A DNA stretch of 25,162 nt from JBBBNV01 sp037137075 (GTDB taxonomy: Bacteria; Bacillota; Bacilli; Paenibacillales; NBRC-103111), in the NCBI RefSeq assembly GCF_037137075.1, contig NZ_JBBBNV010000040.1, positions 1 through 25,162 of the forward strand. Reading direction: 5' to 3'. Position numbers and translations under genes: made by a program. Shown one piece after another: positions 1 through 6,530 of this stretch; within the stretch, counting starts at the first letter, position 1; every line of letters starts with the position of its first letter. The notes beneath the pieces were generated by a model. The model did no database searches and was not told where the DNA came from. It saw only the letters and a list, made by a program, of their open reading frames with translations.

Positions 1-111
1 AAACAAGTGTTTGCGTTTATCGACTACTTCAACTCCACCATGGCCAAGCCTTTTAAATGGACTTATAAAGGCAAGGTATGGTGGCACAAGAAGTCAAGAC
101 AGTTTTTTTAG
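1..111 (+). pseudogene. IS630-type transposase, C-terminal end (runs off window start)
   Basis: The frame is open from base 1 and ends at TAG 109-111, giving 36 residues. It reads FIDYFNSTMAKPFKWTYKGK near the middle, which matches the usual C-terminal block of IS630-family DDE transposases. The catalytic part would lie upstream, so it cannot be told whether the gene is intact. The last residues (WWHKKSRQFF) are less typical. No second gene is seen before the IS3-type element that starts near 195. Confidence 0.7.
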
Positions 112-217
112 ATTTCTAAGGTGTGAAAATTGGCACAAGATTCATCCCATATCCAGCAGGAACGCTATAGAAGCAGAAAGACGATGATCCATAAATGGAA
201 TTAGATACCATCAGTAG

Positions 218-271
218 TTGTCCACAGGTAGAGGACATAGCCCAAGCGGGAGCGTGTCCGCCTGTGAACAA
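218..271. repeat. Inverted repeat / hairpin after OrfB stop
   Basis: TTGTCCACAGG (218-228) pairs with CCTGTGAACAA (261-271) with one mismatch. Inside it GGACA (233-237) pairs with TGTCC (255-259) and CCC (241-243) with GGG (248-250). It begins five bases beyond the OrfB stop and lies inside the element's end. It may be a transcription end for the transposase or a subterminal transposase site. No T tract follows on the minus strand. Confidence 0.5.
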
Positions 272-275
272 TCGC

Positions 276-1139
276 CTAGCCCGACTTATACACAGCGGAT
301 GGAGATTGGTAGTTCAGAGACTGATGTGGACGAATGTAATTATAAAAGTCCAGATAGCGAGTAATGCCGTTTCGGGCCTCCCGTGGTGATGCATAATCAT
401 GGAGATACACTTCTTCATACTTGACACTGCGCCACAGGCGCTCCGTGAAAATGTTATCCAAAGCCCGTCCCCTTCCATCCATGCTGATGCGGACATCCGC
501 TGCCTTCAACAGATCGGTATATTGGGGACTGGTGAAATGACTTCCCTGATCACTGTTAAAAATCGTCGGTTTATTCACCTCTAGCGCACGGCGAACGGTA
601 TCCAGAACAAAGTCAATCTCCAGACTTTGATCGAGTTCCCCGGCCACAACGAATCGGGAATACCAGTCCAACACGGCCACCAGGTACATCCAACCTTGTC
701 GCAGACGGATGTAAGTAATGTCGATGCCAAAGACATGATTCGGTCGCTCAATCGTTAGTCCTCGCAGTAGATACGGATGAATCCGGTGCTGCAGATTCCG
801 CTTGCTCAGATTGGGGCCAGGATAGATGGCGGCTAGTCCCATATCCCGCATATAGACTTGTACCGTGTTGCGGTGAACGGTTTCCCCCTCTCGATGGAGC
901 ATGGCAGCAATCCGTCTCGAGCCCATGAAGGGGTACTGCGTGTAGAGTTCATCAATCCGGTGTTTGAGGCGTATTTCCTCCGGAGAGGGAGGAACCGGCT
1001 TGTAGTACAGGCTGGTGCGATTCAAGCTGAGCAGCTCGCTCTGCACCGTGAGAGGCAGTTCGGGGCGATCCCACTCCAACAAGGCGATACGGGCTTCGCG
1101 GGTCGTTTCAGAGGCCAGATTTTTTTTTGAGCCACGCAT
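276..1139 (-). CDS. IS3-family transposase OrfB (DDE integrase core)
   Basis: 287 residues. An HTH_21-like region comes first (LNRTSLYYKPVPPSPEEIRL, about residues 39-58), then an rve integrase core. The likely DDE acidic residues are in FGIDITYI, FNSDQGSHF and FTERLWRSVKYEEV, and the C-terminus NYIRPHQSLNYQSPSAVY is typical of the family. It overlaps OrfA by 32 bases. Its own ATG at 1139 has no convincing ribosome site, in keeping with expression by frameshifting. Catalytic residues look intact, so only the frame relation to OrfA argues against activity. Confidence 0.88.
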   Translation of the reverse strand: MRGSKKNLASETTREARIALLEWDRPELPLTVQSELLSLNRTSLYYKPVPPSPEEIRLKHRIDELYTQYPFMGSRRIAAMLHREGETVHRNTVQVYMRDMGLAAIYPGPNLSKRNLQHRIHPYLLRGLTIERPNHVFGIDITYIRLRQGWMYLVAVLDWYSRFVVAGELDQSLEIDFVLDTVRRALEVNKPTIFNSDQGSHFTSPQYTDLLKAADVRISMDGRGRALDNIFTERLWRSVKYEEVYLHDYASPREARNGITRYLDFYNYIRPHQSLNYQSPSAVYKSG

Positions 1140-1401
1140 TATGAGTCGTCAACTTTCCGACTTCTGCGTAGAGGTCATTGATCTGCTGTTCATAGTCGGA
1201 CTTCATTTTAGTGATGCCTTTGCGGTCATCCACAAACAACTGGTACAGATTCTGAACGGCTTCTGTTTTCCACCGCTGGAGGACATTCGCATGGATGCTG
1301 TGTTCAGAAGCCAGCTGCGAAACCGACTTTTCTTCTTTTAATATTTCCAGTACGATTTGTGCTTTTTGCTCAGGCGTAAACTTTCTTCGCATCGTGCTCA
1401 T
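1108..1401 (-). CDS. IS3-family transposase OrfA (helix-turn-helix)
   Basis: 97 residues. The N-terminus MRRKFTPEQKAQIVLEILKE and the following SVSQLASEHSIHANVLQRWK form the HTH_Tnp_1 DNA-binding fold seen in IS3-type OrfA proteins, followed by a short coiled-coil-like stretch (residues 55-90). It ends in CTC, nine A, then TCT GGC CTC TGA, so the ORF stops just after a slippery A run at 1120-1128. In IS3 elements OrfA and OrfB are normally joined by a -1 frameshift on such a run, giving the active OrfAB transposase. Here OrfB lies in the +1 frame, not -1, so the run may have gained or lost a base. Confidence 0.85.
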   Translation of the reverse strand: MSTMRRKFTPEQKAQIVLEILKEEKSVSQLASEHSIHANVLQRWKTEAVQNLYQLFVDDRKGITKMKSDYEQQINDLYAEVGKLTTHNAWLKKKSGL

Positions 1402-1491
1402 ACAACTAACTTACTCCTTTTTTGCTGTCTGAATTTCTTAGTCCATTATAAGGTTCTTTGCTTTTAACTGTTGTTATATTTAAGTTTTAGT

Positions 1492-1602
1492 GCACTAGTC
1501 TATCTGTTGCAGCAGTTACCAGCGATTGCATTTCGTCAGCAGCCGGAGTTGCTTGATGCGTACCTCCCATGGAGTCCGGCAGTCGGGCAACATTGTACAT
1601 AA
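1492..1602 (+). pseudogene. IS66-type transposase (TnpC), C-terminal fragment
   Basis: Read on the plus strand from GCA 1492, this gives ALVYLLQQLPAIAFRQQPEL and then LLDAYLPWSPAVGQHCT before TAA 1600-1602. This resembles the short C-terminal domain of IS66 TnpC (pattern YLLxxLP...PExLDxLLPWS...C). Only the last 36 codons are left and everything upstream is missing, probably lost with the arrival of the neighbouring IS3-type element. A matching IS66-type end lies 60 bases downstream at 1663-1671. The call rests on motif recall, not a search. Confidence 0.6.
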
Positions 1603-1644
1603 CGTAGAGCCTGTGGATCCTCAGAGCCATGGGTTTTTCTTTTT

Positions 1645-1671
1645 CAATACACCTGGTTATTAGACGCTTAC
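1645..1671 (+). repeat. IS66-type right terminal sequence
   Basis: The plus strand ends GACGCTTAC at 1663-1671, the exact reverse complement of GTAAGCGTC at 24888-24896 on the other side of the locus. IS66-family ends usually start GTAA. Its distance from the transposase stop at 1602 is right for such an element. TACACCTG also occurs near both ends. Confidence 0.6.
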
Positions 1672-1782
1672 TAATCAACATTAGCAGCTTGATTCCCCTA
1701 AATTAGGCATAATTAAACAGGATTTTACGCTTAAAATTCGATAAAGCAAGGCAGGAACGACCTATATTTTTATATGTTTAAA

Positions 1783-1811
1783 AATGTTAATTTATAGAAG
1801 TAATTAACATT
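1783..1811. promoter_or_regulatory. Perfect 10-bp inverted repeat ahead of the small secreted protein
   Basis: AATGTTAATT (1783-1792) and AATTAACATT (1802-1811) are a perfect inverted repeat with a 9-base gap, ending about nine bases before the ribosome site of the gene at 1836. It could be an operator or a leader stem-loop. The surrounding sequence is very AT-rich, so several -10-like sequences exist and none stands out. The rest of 1672-1835 shows no gene. Confidence 0.4.
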
Positions 1812-1835
1812 AAAATAAGAAAAGGGGAATGAAGA

Positions 1836-2417
1836 ATGAGGAAGATGATTTGTTTGCTGCTTGTGGTATGTTCTTTGGTTTTTTCGAGTCAGGCTGCATT
1901 TGCAAATGGAACGCCGAGGTTTGATCCGATTCAATGGACGAGTTATACTTACAATGATGAAGGCATTTACAAAGGTTGTTCAAATAAGATTCAAACTGCA
2001 GAAGACGGTTATGTGTCTGCAAGGGGAACGATAGCTTATGACTCATCTTATAAGACATCTTGCTCAATTTATCAAGATGGTGTAACTTATGTCGAAAACC
2101 TCAATCAAATTACCATCGATTGGACGACCTATGTTTATAATAATCCTGATTGGGCGGAGTTAACTATTTGTGGGGGAAACTCTATTTCCATTCCACAAGG
2201 ATATGGCAGTGCAGACGGAAACTGCTTTAACCATCGAGCTTTTGCAGATACTGCAAGTGTAGACGATGAATATTATGGAACATTAGTAATTGATGTAGCA
2301 GGGTATTCTGGACCAATTGAGTTCTGGCTCGGGACAGGGGCTTCTTATTCGCCAGTTAGCGGTTCAGCAACTTCAGGTGAATCGTTTGTTAGGATCAACA
2401 ACATATCCTATAACTAA
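1836..2417 (+). CDS. Small secreted protein of unknown function
   Basis: 193 residues. The start is well supported: AAAGGGGAA at 1821-1829 sits six bases before ATG 1836. The N-terminus is a clear Sec signal peptide: MRK, a hydrophobic core (residues 4-17), then SQAAFA with cleavage likely after residue 23. The mature part (about 170 residues) is rich in Tyr, Ser, Asp and Asn, has no membrane segment, and has four cysteines (in YKGCSNK, TSCSIY, LTICGG and DGNCFNH), so disulfides are possible. The pattern suggests a beta-rich fold. No family was recognised. It is a single-gene unit, closed by the terminator at 2486-2519, between mobile-element remnants and the sugar locus. A role outside the cell is all that can be inferred. 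Confidence 0.8.
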   Translation: MRKMICLLLVVCSLVFSSQAAFANGTPRFDPIQWTSYTYNDEGIYKGCSNKIQTAEDGYVSARGTIAYDSSYKTSCSIYQDGVTYVENLNQITIDWTTYVYNNPDWAELTICGGNSISIPQGYGSADGNCFNHRAFADTASVDDEYYGTLVIDVAGYSGPIEFWLGTGASYSPVSGSATSGESFVRINNISYN

Positions 2418-2485
2418 GTAAGCAATTTATTGTATGAGCTGTAACATAATCCAGAATTACGAAGATTATGAAATAAACTAGTTGC

Positions 2486-2519
2486 AAACTGACTCCAATA
2501 TAATTGGGGTCAGTTTTTT
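2486..2519 (+). terminator. Rho-independent terminator
   Basis: AAACTGACTCCAAT (2486-2499) pairs with ATTGGGGTCAGTTT (2503-2516), with one G-T pair, across a 3-base loop and runs into T residues. It closes the unit of the small secreted protein. Confidence 0.9.
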
Positions 2520-2539
2520 AGTTGTAAATTTTCCTTATC

Positions 2540-2567
2540 TTCACACTAAGCACAATCCCCCTATAAT
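2540..2567 (+). promoter_or_regulatory. Candidate sigma-A promoter for the oxidoreductase/esterase operon
   Basis: TTCACA (2540-2545), a 16-base gap, then a perfect TATAAT (2562-2567). The -10 overlaps ATCCCCCTA (2555-2563), a motif that recurs twice ahead of the exported-protein operon. Transcription would start near 2574, about 66 bases before the chosen start codon. Confidence 0.55.
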
Positions 2568-2639
2568 GAGGGTCGATTTTGCCAGTTCCTTGCCAGCGTG
2601 GGCGATCTATACTTAACATCAGATTGGAGGGTGGGACTA

Positions 2640-3965
2640 TTGGCCAAAAAGAAGTACGTCATCTGTGGAGTCAGCACACGAGCAAACGGCATGTTCATCC
2701 GTCCCATGCTGGAGACGTTTCAGGCGCATTGCGAGATCGTCGGGCTGCTTGATTCCGATGCAAGCCGGTTTCAAAACTGTTTCCGAAAGTTTCCGGCGCT
2801 GGCCGGGCTGCCGTGTTATTTGCCGGATCAGTTTGATCAGATGATTCGGGAGACGGGAGCTGAGGTCGTCATTGTAGCAGGGGCGGATCATACACATGCC
2901 GACTACATTGTCCGGAGCCTGGAGCTGCATCTGGATGTCATCTCGGAGAAGCCCATGGTGACTAACGGGGCGGATTGCAAGCGGGTGCTCGACGCGCAGG
3001 AGACCAGCCGGGGGACGCTGTATGTGGCATTTAATTACCGCTATGCGCCGATTCATACCCGGATTAAGGAGCTTGTGCTGGAAGGGCGCATCGGCCGGGT
3101 AACCTCGGTGGATTTGAACTGGTATCTCGATACGTATCACGGTGCCAGCTATTTCAAACGGTGGAACCGCAACCGGAACAATTCCGGAGGCTTGTCGGTT
3201 CACAAAAGCACGCACCACATTGACCTGGTCAATTGGTGGATTAATCAGACTCCTTTGGAAGCGTTTGCATATGGAGGACTGAATTATTTTGGCGCTGAAG
3301 GGGAGCTTAACCCGGCCAAGGAAGACGGGCGATTTTGCGGGACATGCCGTGTCAAAACGAGCTGCGCCTATTTCATGCGCTGGTCTACGCGGAGCAAAGA
3401 AACGGTGCCTGAGGATGACCACTTGAACGCCACGGACATGAAGCCGGGCAGTTATTCCGGATACCGGGCGGATGCCTGTATCTTTGATTCCGAGATCGAT
3501 ATTGAGGATACGTATGCCGCTGTTATCAAATATGATCGGGGGGCTGTCCTGAACTATTCCGTCAATTTCTCATTGCCCTATGAGGGGTACCGTCTGGCCA
3601 TTAACGGGACAAAGGGGAGAATTGAAACGAAGGAAATGATGTCCAGCCGGGCGGCATATCATGTCCCGGAGCAAACGATCGATTATTTCCCGCTATTTGG
3701 CGGTAAGGAGACGGTGTATGTCGTTCCCCGTAAAGGCGGACACGGCGGGGGAGACCCGCTGATACTGGAGGATTTGTTTTTGGGGCCGGACCCCCTGCGT
3801 TCTTATGACATTATGGCGGGCGCGCAAGCCGGTGCAAATTCGGTTCTGACCGGAGAAGCGATCTGGAAATCGGTCAAATCCGGCAAGCCGGTTCGTATTA
3901 CCGATTTATTACTTGCGCCAGAGTTGGCGGGAACGACTGAAGGAGGAAGCGATGGGCGCGTATGA
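2640..3965 (+). CDS. Gfo/Idh/MocA-family NAD(P)-dependent oxidoreductase
   Basis: 441 residues from TTG 2640, chosen because GGAGGG (2626-2631) lies eight bases upstream. GTG 2598 and GTG 2631 are in frame but badly placed. The N-terminal Rossmann fold starts KYVICGVSTRANG, the dinucleotide-binding Lys is in SEKPM (about residue 107), and NSGGLSVHKSTHHID carries the conserved His/Lys site of the family's C-terminal domain. No signal peptide, so cytoplasmic. The family oxidises or epimerises sugars, inositols or uronic acids; the substrate here is unknown, and a pectin-derived sugar is inferred from the neighbours. An unusual cysteine cluster FCGTCRVKTSC (about residue 237, with one more Cys at about 280) might bind a metal. 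The 3' end overlaps the next gene by 14 bases, which suggests translational coupling. Confidence 0.88.
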   Translation: MAKKKYVICGVSTRANGMFIRPMLETFQAHCEIVGLLDSDASRFQNCFRKFPALAGLPCYLPDQFDQMIRETGAEVVIVAGADHTHADYIVRSLELHLDVISEKPMVTNGADCKRVLDAQETSRGTLYVAFNYRYAPIHTRIKELVLEGRIGRVTSVDLNWYLDTYHGASYFKRWNRNRNNSGGLSVHKSTHHIDLVNWWINQTPLEAFAYGGLNYFGAEGELNPAKEDGRFCGTCRVKTSCAYFMRWSTRSKETVPEDDHLNATDMKPGSYSGYRADACIFDSEIDIEDTYAAVIKYDRGAVLNYSVNFSLPYEGYRLAINGTKGRIETKEMMSSRAAYHVPEQTIDYFPLFGGKETVYVVPRKGGHGGGDPLILEDLFLGPDPLRSYDIMAGAQAGANSVLTGEAIWKSVKSGKPVRITDLLLAPELAGTTEGGSDGRV

Positions 3966-5955
3966 GAAATTTGAAGGTGGGCAGATTGCGCACTTTGATG
4001 TAAAAAGCCAGCTCCCGAGATGGGTGCATGAACAAGCAATGCGTGCGGCGGAAAAAGGGGAACGGGCACGCGAAGCGATTCAGGATCCAGAGGGGCTGAA
4101 GCAAAGGCAGCGGGAGATTCAGGAAGGATTTGTACGCTGTCTGGGCGGGTTGCCGGATTCGGATACTCCGCTTAATCCCCAAATCACGGGTATCATCACG
4201 GGCAATGGTTTTCGGGTGGAGAAGGTTATCTTCGAACCAAGGCCCCAGGTGTACGCCACAGCCAATCTATATATTCCGGACGGAATAATCACCCCGCGCG
4301 GAGCCGTATTGCTGCTGTGCGGGCACCGTGAGCAGGCTAAGCATTGCGATGAGTACCAGACGGTATGTCATTATTTAGTGCACGCCGGTCTGATCGTTTT
4401 AGCGCTGGATCCGATTGGTCAGGGAGAGCGCTTCGGATTTTACAATCCGGAGACTAAGGAAGCTTATGCAACCAGTGTGAATGAGCATGAAAATGTGGGA
4501 CGGCAATGTCTGCCTATCGGCGACAGCTTTGCGCGTTATATGCTGCATGACGGCATGCGGGCCATCGATTATTTGTGTACCCGTCCAGAAGTGGATGCCA
4601 GCCGCATCGGTGTCATCGGTCATTCCGGCGGCGGCACGCAAACCTCGCTCCTGATGATGGCTGATCCGCGTGTTGCCGCAGCAGCTCCAGGCGGATTCAT
4701 TATGAACCGCCCTTATTTCCTGCTGACCGGGAAAGCGCAGGATGCGGAGCAGAAATGGCCGGGCTTCTCAGCGCTTGGCTTTGACCATGAAGACATTATC
4801 CTGGCGATGGCGCCTCGTCCGGTGCTGGTTCTGGCCACAACCTATGATTCCGTCCCCATTGAAGGGGCTCGTCATACGGTTGAGGTAAACCGAAGGTTCT
4901 GGGAGATGCTGGGGCGGGCTGACAGCCTGAATATTTTTGAAGATGAGAATGTGCATAAATTTTCGGTCCCGCTGGCCAAAGCAGCGGCGCGCTTTTTCTC
5001 GCTCCATCTGATCGGCAGTCCAGTTGAGCCACAGGAGGACCAGATTCAGCTCATCCCGGCTGAACAGCTGTGGTGCACACAGAGCGGCCAAATTATAGGG
5101 GAAATCGCCGGGGCCAAAAATGTCCATTCAGAAAATACAGAGCGGCTGGCCTCGTTCGAGCAGAAACGAAAAGCGTTGACGGACGATGTCCTCAAGAAGC
5201 AGGGGCTCGACTGGCTCCGGCAGCGGGTTTATTTCAATCGAAAAGCCTGCGATTTGAATCCGCGTATCTCGGGCGGCGGTGAAATAGAAAATTTATGGGT
5301 GCTTCGCACAGTATGGTGGAGCCAGCCCGGACTGCTGGGCCATGGCCTGCAATTTCTCGATTCGAAGCTGTACGGTCAGCGCATTCCGGTTACTATTGGT
5401 GTCTGGGACGGCGGAACGAGCCAGTTAGACGCGCATGCCGAATGGATTGAAGAGACGTGCGCAGCAGGCCGAATGGCGCTAGTGCTGAATCCGACAGGGA
5501 TTGGAGCTCTGCTGCCGCACTTGAATTCCCCGACAGACAAGCCGTTTAAACGGTTCGGCATCATGGATCGGCATACGGACGAGCTGATGTGGCTGAACGA
5601 TAGTATGGCGGCGGTCCGCACATATGATGTGCTCAGAGCGGTGGAGCTGGCGGCTTCGGTGCTGAAAGGTGCGGACGCAAGCGATATTCAGCTGTATGGC
5701 AGCGGAAAATATGCGGTTTACGCGTCACTCGCCGGGGCACTGGATTCACGTGTCCGCAGTGTCCAGACAGACAACCGGATGCCGAGCATCGCTGATTGGA
5801 TTCGGCAGCCAAGCTATGATGAGACGGATTCGCTCAGCTTCATTATACCGGGCATGCTGCGCCATTTTGATTTGCCGGATGTGGACAAATGGCTTGAGGA
5901 AGAAGGACGGCTGCAGCTGGCGCCGCTGCAAACCGTTGTCAAGTCCATCAGCTAA
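3952..5955 (+). CDS. Large cytoplasmic alpha/beta-hydrolase, probable carbohydrate esterase
   Basis: 667 residues from ATG 3952, with GGAGGA at 3942-3947; the start lies inside the previous gene. The first half (about residues 80-350) is an alpha/beta-hydrolase of the acetyl-xylan-esterase/dienelactone-hydrolase-like type. The nucleophile is in GVIGHSGGGTQT (Ser about 226), the acid is likely in TTYDSVPIEG (about 303), and the His is in EDENVHKFS (about 342). DPIGQGER (about 157) is also typical. The second half (about 360-667) was not recognised; its segments resemble a second, degenerate hydrolase-like alpha/beta domain. No signal peptide, so it acts inside the cell. Similar proteins often sit in plant cell-wall sugar operons and remove acyl groups from imported oligosaccharides. 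The substrate is not shown by the sequence, and a peptidase-like role is less likely. Confidence 0.8.
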   Translation: MGAYEKFEGGQIAHFDVKSQLPRWVHEQAMRAAEKGERAREAIQDPEGLKQRQREIQEGFVRCLGGLPDSDTPLNPQITGIITGNGFRVEKVIFEPRPQVYATANLYIPDGIITPRGAVLLLCGHREQAKHCDEYQTVCHYLVHAGLIVLALDPIGQGERFGFYNPETKEAYATSVNEHENVGRQCLPIGDSFARYMLHDGMRAIDYLCTRPEVDASRIGVIGHSGGGTQTSLLMMADPRVAAAAPGGFIMNRPYFLLTGKAQDAEQKWPGFSALGFDHEDIILAMAPRPVLVLATTYDSVPIEGARHTVEVNRRFWEMLGRADSLNIFEDENVHKFSVPLAKAAARFFSLHLIGSPVEPQEDQIQLIPAEQLWCTQSGQIIGEIAGAKNVHSENTERLASFEQKRKALTDDVLKKQGLDWLRQRVYFNRKACDLNPRISGGGEIENLWVLRTVWWSQPGLLGHGLQFLDSKLYGQRIPVTIGVWDGGTSQLDAHAEWIEETCAAGRMALVLNPTGIGALLPHLNSPTDKPFKRFGIMDRHTDELMWLNDSMAAVRTYDVLRAVELAASVLKGADASDIQLYGSGKYAVYASLAGALDSRVRSVQTDNRMPSIADWIRQPSYDETDSLSFIIPGMLRHFDLPDVDKWLEEEGRLQLAPLQTVVKSIS

Positions 5956-5984
5956 CGAAAAGAATAAGCGACAAGGAATAAACC

Positions 5985-6017
5985 GGGTGGTTCTTAACAA
6001 ACCACCCTCTTTTTCTT
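5985..6017 (+). terminator. Rho-independent terminator
   Basis: GGGTGGTT (5985-5992) pairs perfectly with AACCACCC (6000-6007) across a 7-base loop and is followed by TCTTTTTCTT. It ends the oxidoreductase/esterase operon. Confidence 0.9.
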
Positions 6018-6045
6018 CCAATTAGAGGAAAAATATGGATTAATG

Positions 6046-6095
6046 TTGCTCTTTTGCTTTTCAATTTGCTATAATTTGAAAGTGAGTCACTTCAA
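6046..6095 (+). promoter_or_regulatory. Strong promoter with operator-like palindrome over the start site
   Basis: TTGCTC (6046-6051), 18 bases, then TATAAT (6070-6075). The start site would lie in TTGAAAGTGAGTCACTTCAA (6076-6095), whose nine-base arms are perfect apart from one extra A (6081). This is the layout of a repressor-controlled promoter. No ORF starts close by; the next gene begins 435 bases on, so it makes either a long leader or a small RNA. Confidence 0.55.
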
Positions 6096-6101
6096 AACCT
6101 A

Positions 6102-6172
6102 CTCGTACAACGGAATTGGTGTCTGGACAACCTTATTCTGACGAGAGCTTTGATGCTGGCTCTTTTGTTTTT
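6102..6172 (+). ncRNA. Candidate attenuator or small structured RNA ending in a terminator
   Basis: Just downstream of the promoter, CTCGT (6102-6106) can pair with ACGAG (6141-6145), CGGAAT (6111-6116) with ATTCTG (6135-6140), and GGTGTC (6118-6123) with GACAACC (6126-6132), forming one long interrupted hairpin. A second stem, AGAGC (6144-6148) with GCTCT (6159-6163), precedes TTTGTTTTT and shares two bases with the first, so the two compete at their junction. That is the logic of a riboswitch or attenuator. It did not match any riboswitch consensus compared by memory (purine, TPP, SAM, preQ1, c-di-GMP). Confidence 0.35.
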
Positions 6173-6181
6173 ATCTTAAAA

Positions 6182-6210
6182 TTGTAAATAAAAGGCTGTG
6201 TTTTTATAAA
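6182..6210 (+). promoter_or_regulatory. Candidate second promoter
   Basis: TTGTAA (6182-6187), a 17-base gap, then TATAAA (6205-6210). It lies just after the terminator-like stem and would drive the exported-protein genes through a leader of about 310 bases. The region is AT-rich, so a chance match is possible. Confidence 0.35.
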
Positions 6211-6223
6211 ATAATGAGAGAAT

Positions 6224-6276
6224 ATCCCCCTACAAATTGAAATAATCCCCTAATGATTCTAAGTATTTTTTACAAT
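6224..6276 (+). promoter_or_regulatory. Direct repeat ATCCCC at 21-bp spacing, overlapping a -35 region
   Basis: ATCCCCCTA (6224-6232) and ATCCCCTA (6245-6252) are repeated 21 bases apart, two helical turns. The second copy covers where the -35 of a promoter with -10 TACAAT (6271-6276) would be; no proper -35 exists there. This is the geometry of AraC-family activator sites at activated promoters. The same motif occurs once at 2555-2563 ahead of the oxidoreductase operon. The regulator itself is not in the window. Confidence 0.45.
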
Positions 6277-6330
6277 AAAGTTAAGAAAGATGTGCTGAGA
6301 AGAAGAAAGGGGGGGATTATTGATTTTAGG

Positions 6331-6344
6331 TGGAAGCGTTTACA
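6331..6344. promoter_or_regulatory. cre site (CcpA catabolite repression)
   Basis: TGGAAGCGTTTACA fits the cre consensus TGWNANCGNTNWCA at all but one position. It lies downstream of the candidate promoters, where CcpA would block elongation, and would make the pectin operon glucose-repressed. Confidence 0.7.
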
Positions 6345-6530
6345 ATGCGGAGTGCAGCATGATACTGCATAAAGTGTTTTTTTCATTTGTATTCAGGGCT
6401 TGAAGGGGGGGACCGTACGACATCAGACTTTGCCGTTCTTGCTGAGGACAAGTTCCTTAGTAGAAATTTTTTGCTATTTACCCGTCTTCTTTCATTATTA
6501 TATTTCAGGGTTTGTGGAGGTGTCGTAGAT
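6345..6530 (+). other. Leader region ahead of the first exported-protein gene
   Basis: The reading frame of the next gene stays open back to TTG 6387, but nothing here looks like a signal peptide or has a good ribosome site in phase. AAAGGGGGGGA (6306-6315) precedes a possible 27-codon leader ORF, TTG 6320 to TGA 6403. A weak hairpin (TGCAG 6353-6357 with CTGCA 6365-6369) is followed by T residues at 6376-6383. These could form another attenuation step, but none is strong. Confidence 0.25.

Larger units (their letters stand above)
195..1446 (-). mobile_element. IS3-family insertion sequence, about 1.25 kb
   Basis: Two overlapping minus-strand transposase ORFs lie between imperfect inverted ends. 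The low-coordinate end reads ATGGAATTAGATACCATCAG on the plus strand and the high-coordinate end reads ATGGACTAAGAAATTCAGAC on the minus strand. The bases just outside are CATAA (190-194) and TATAA (1447-1451), a possible 5-bp target duplication with one change. Length and two-ORF layout fit IS3. The exact ends are inferred from the repeat and could be off by a few bases. The right side abuts an IS66-type remnant, so this is nested mobile DNA. Confidence 0.75.

Noticed and set aside
1487..1681. Minus-strand ORF of 64 codons
   Set aside because: It is antisense to the plus-strand IS66-type TnpC tail and the element end, has no good ribosome site, and matches nothing recognised.
2637..3422. Long minus-strand ORF (261 codons) opposite the oxidoreductase
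   Set aside because: It mirrors the codon structure of the real gene on the plus strand, where Rossmann and EKP motifs are clear; its own translation has no domain or ribosome site.
6102..6172. Purine-type riboswitch
   Set aside because: The outer stem looks similar (ACTCGT/ACGAG), but the conserved core bases and the third stem are absent.
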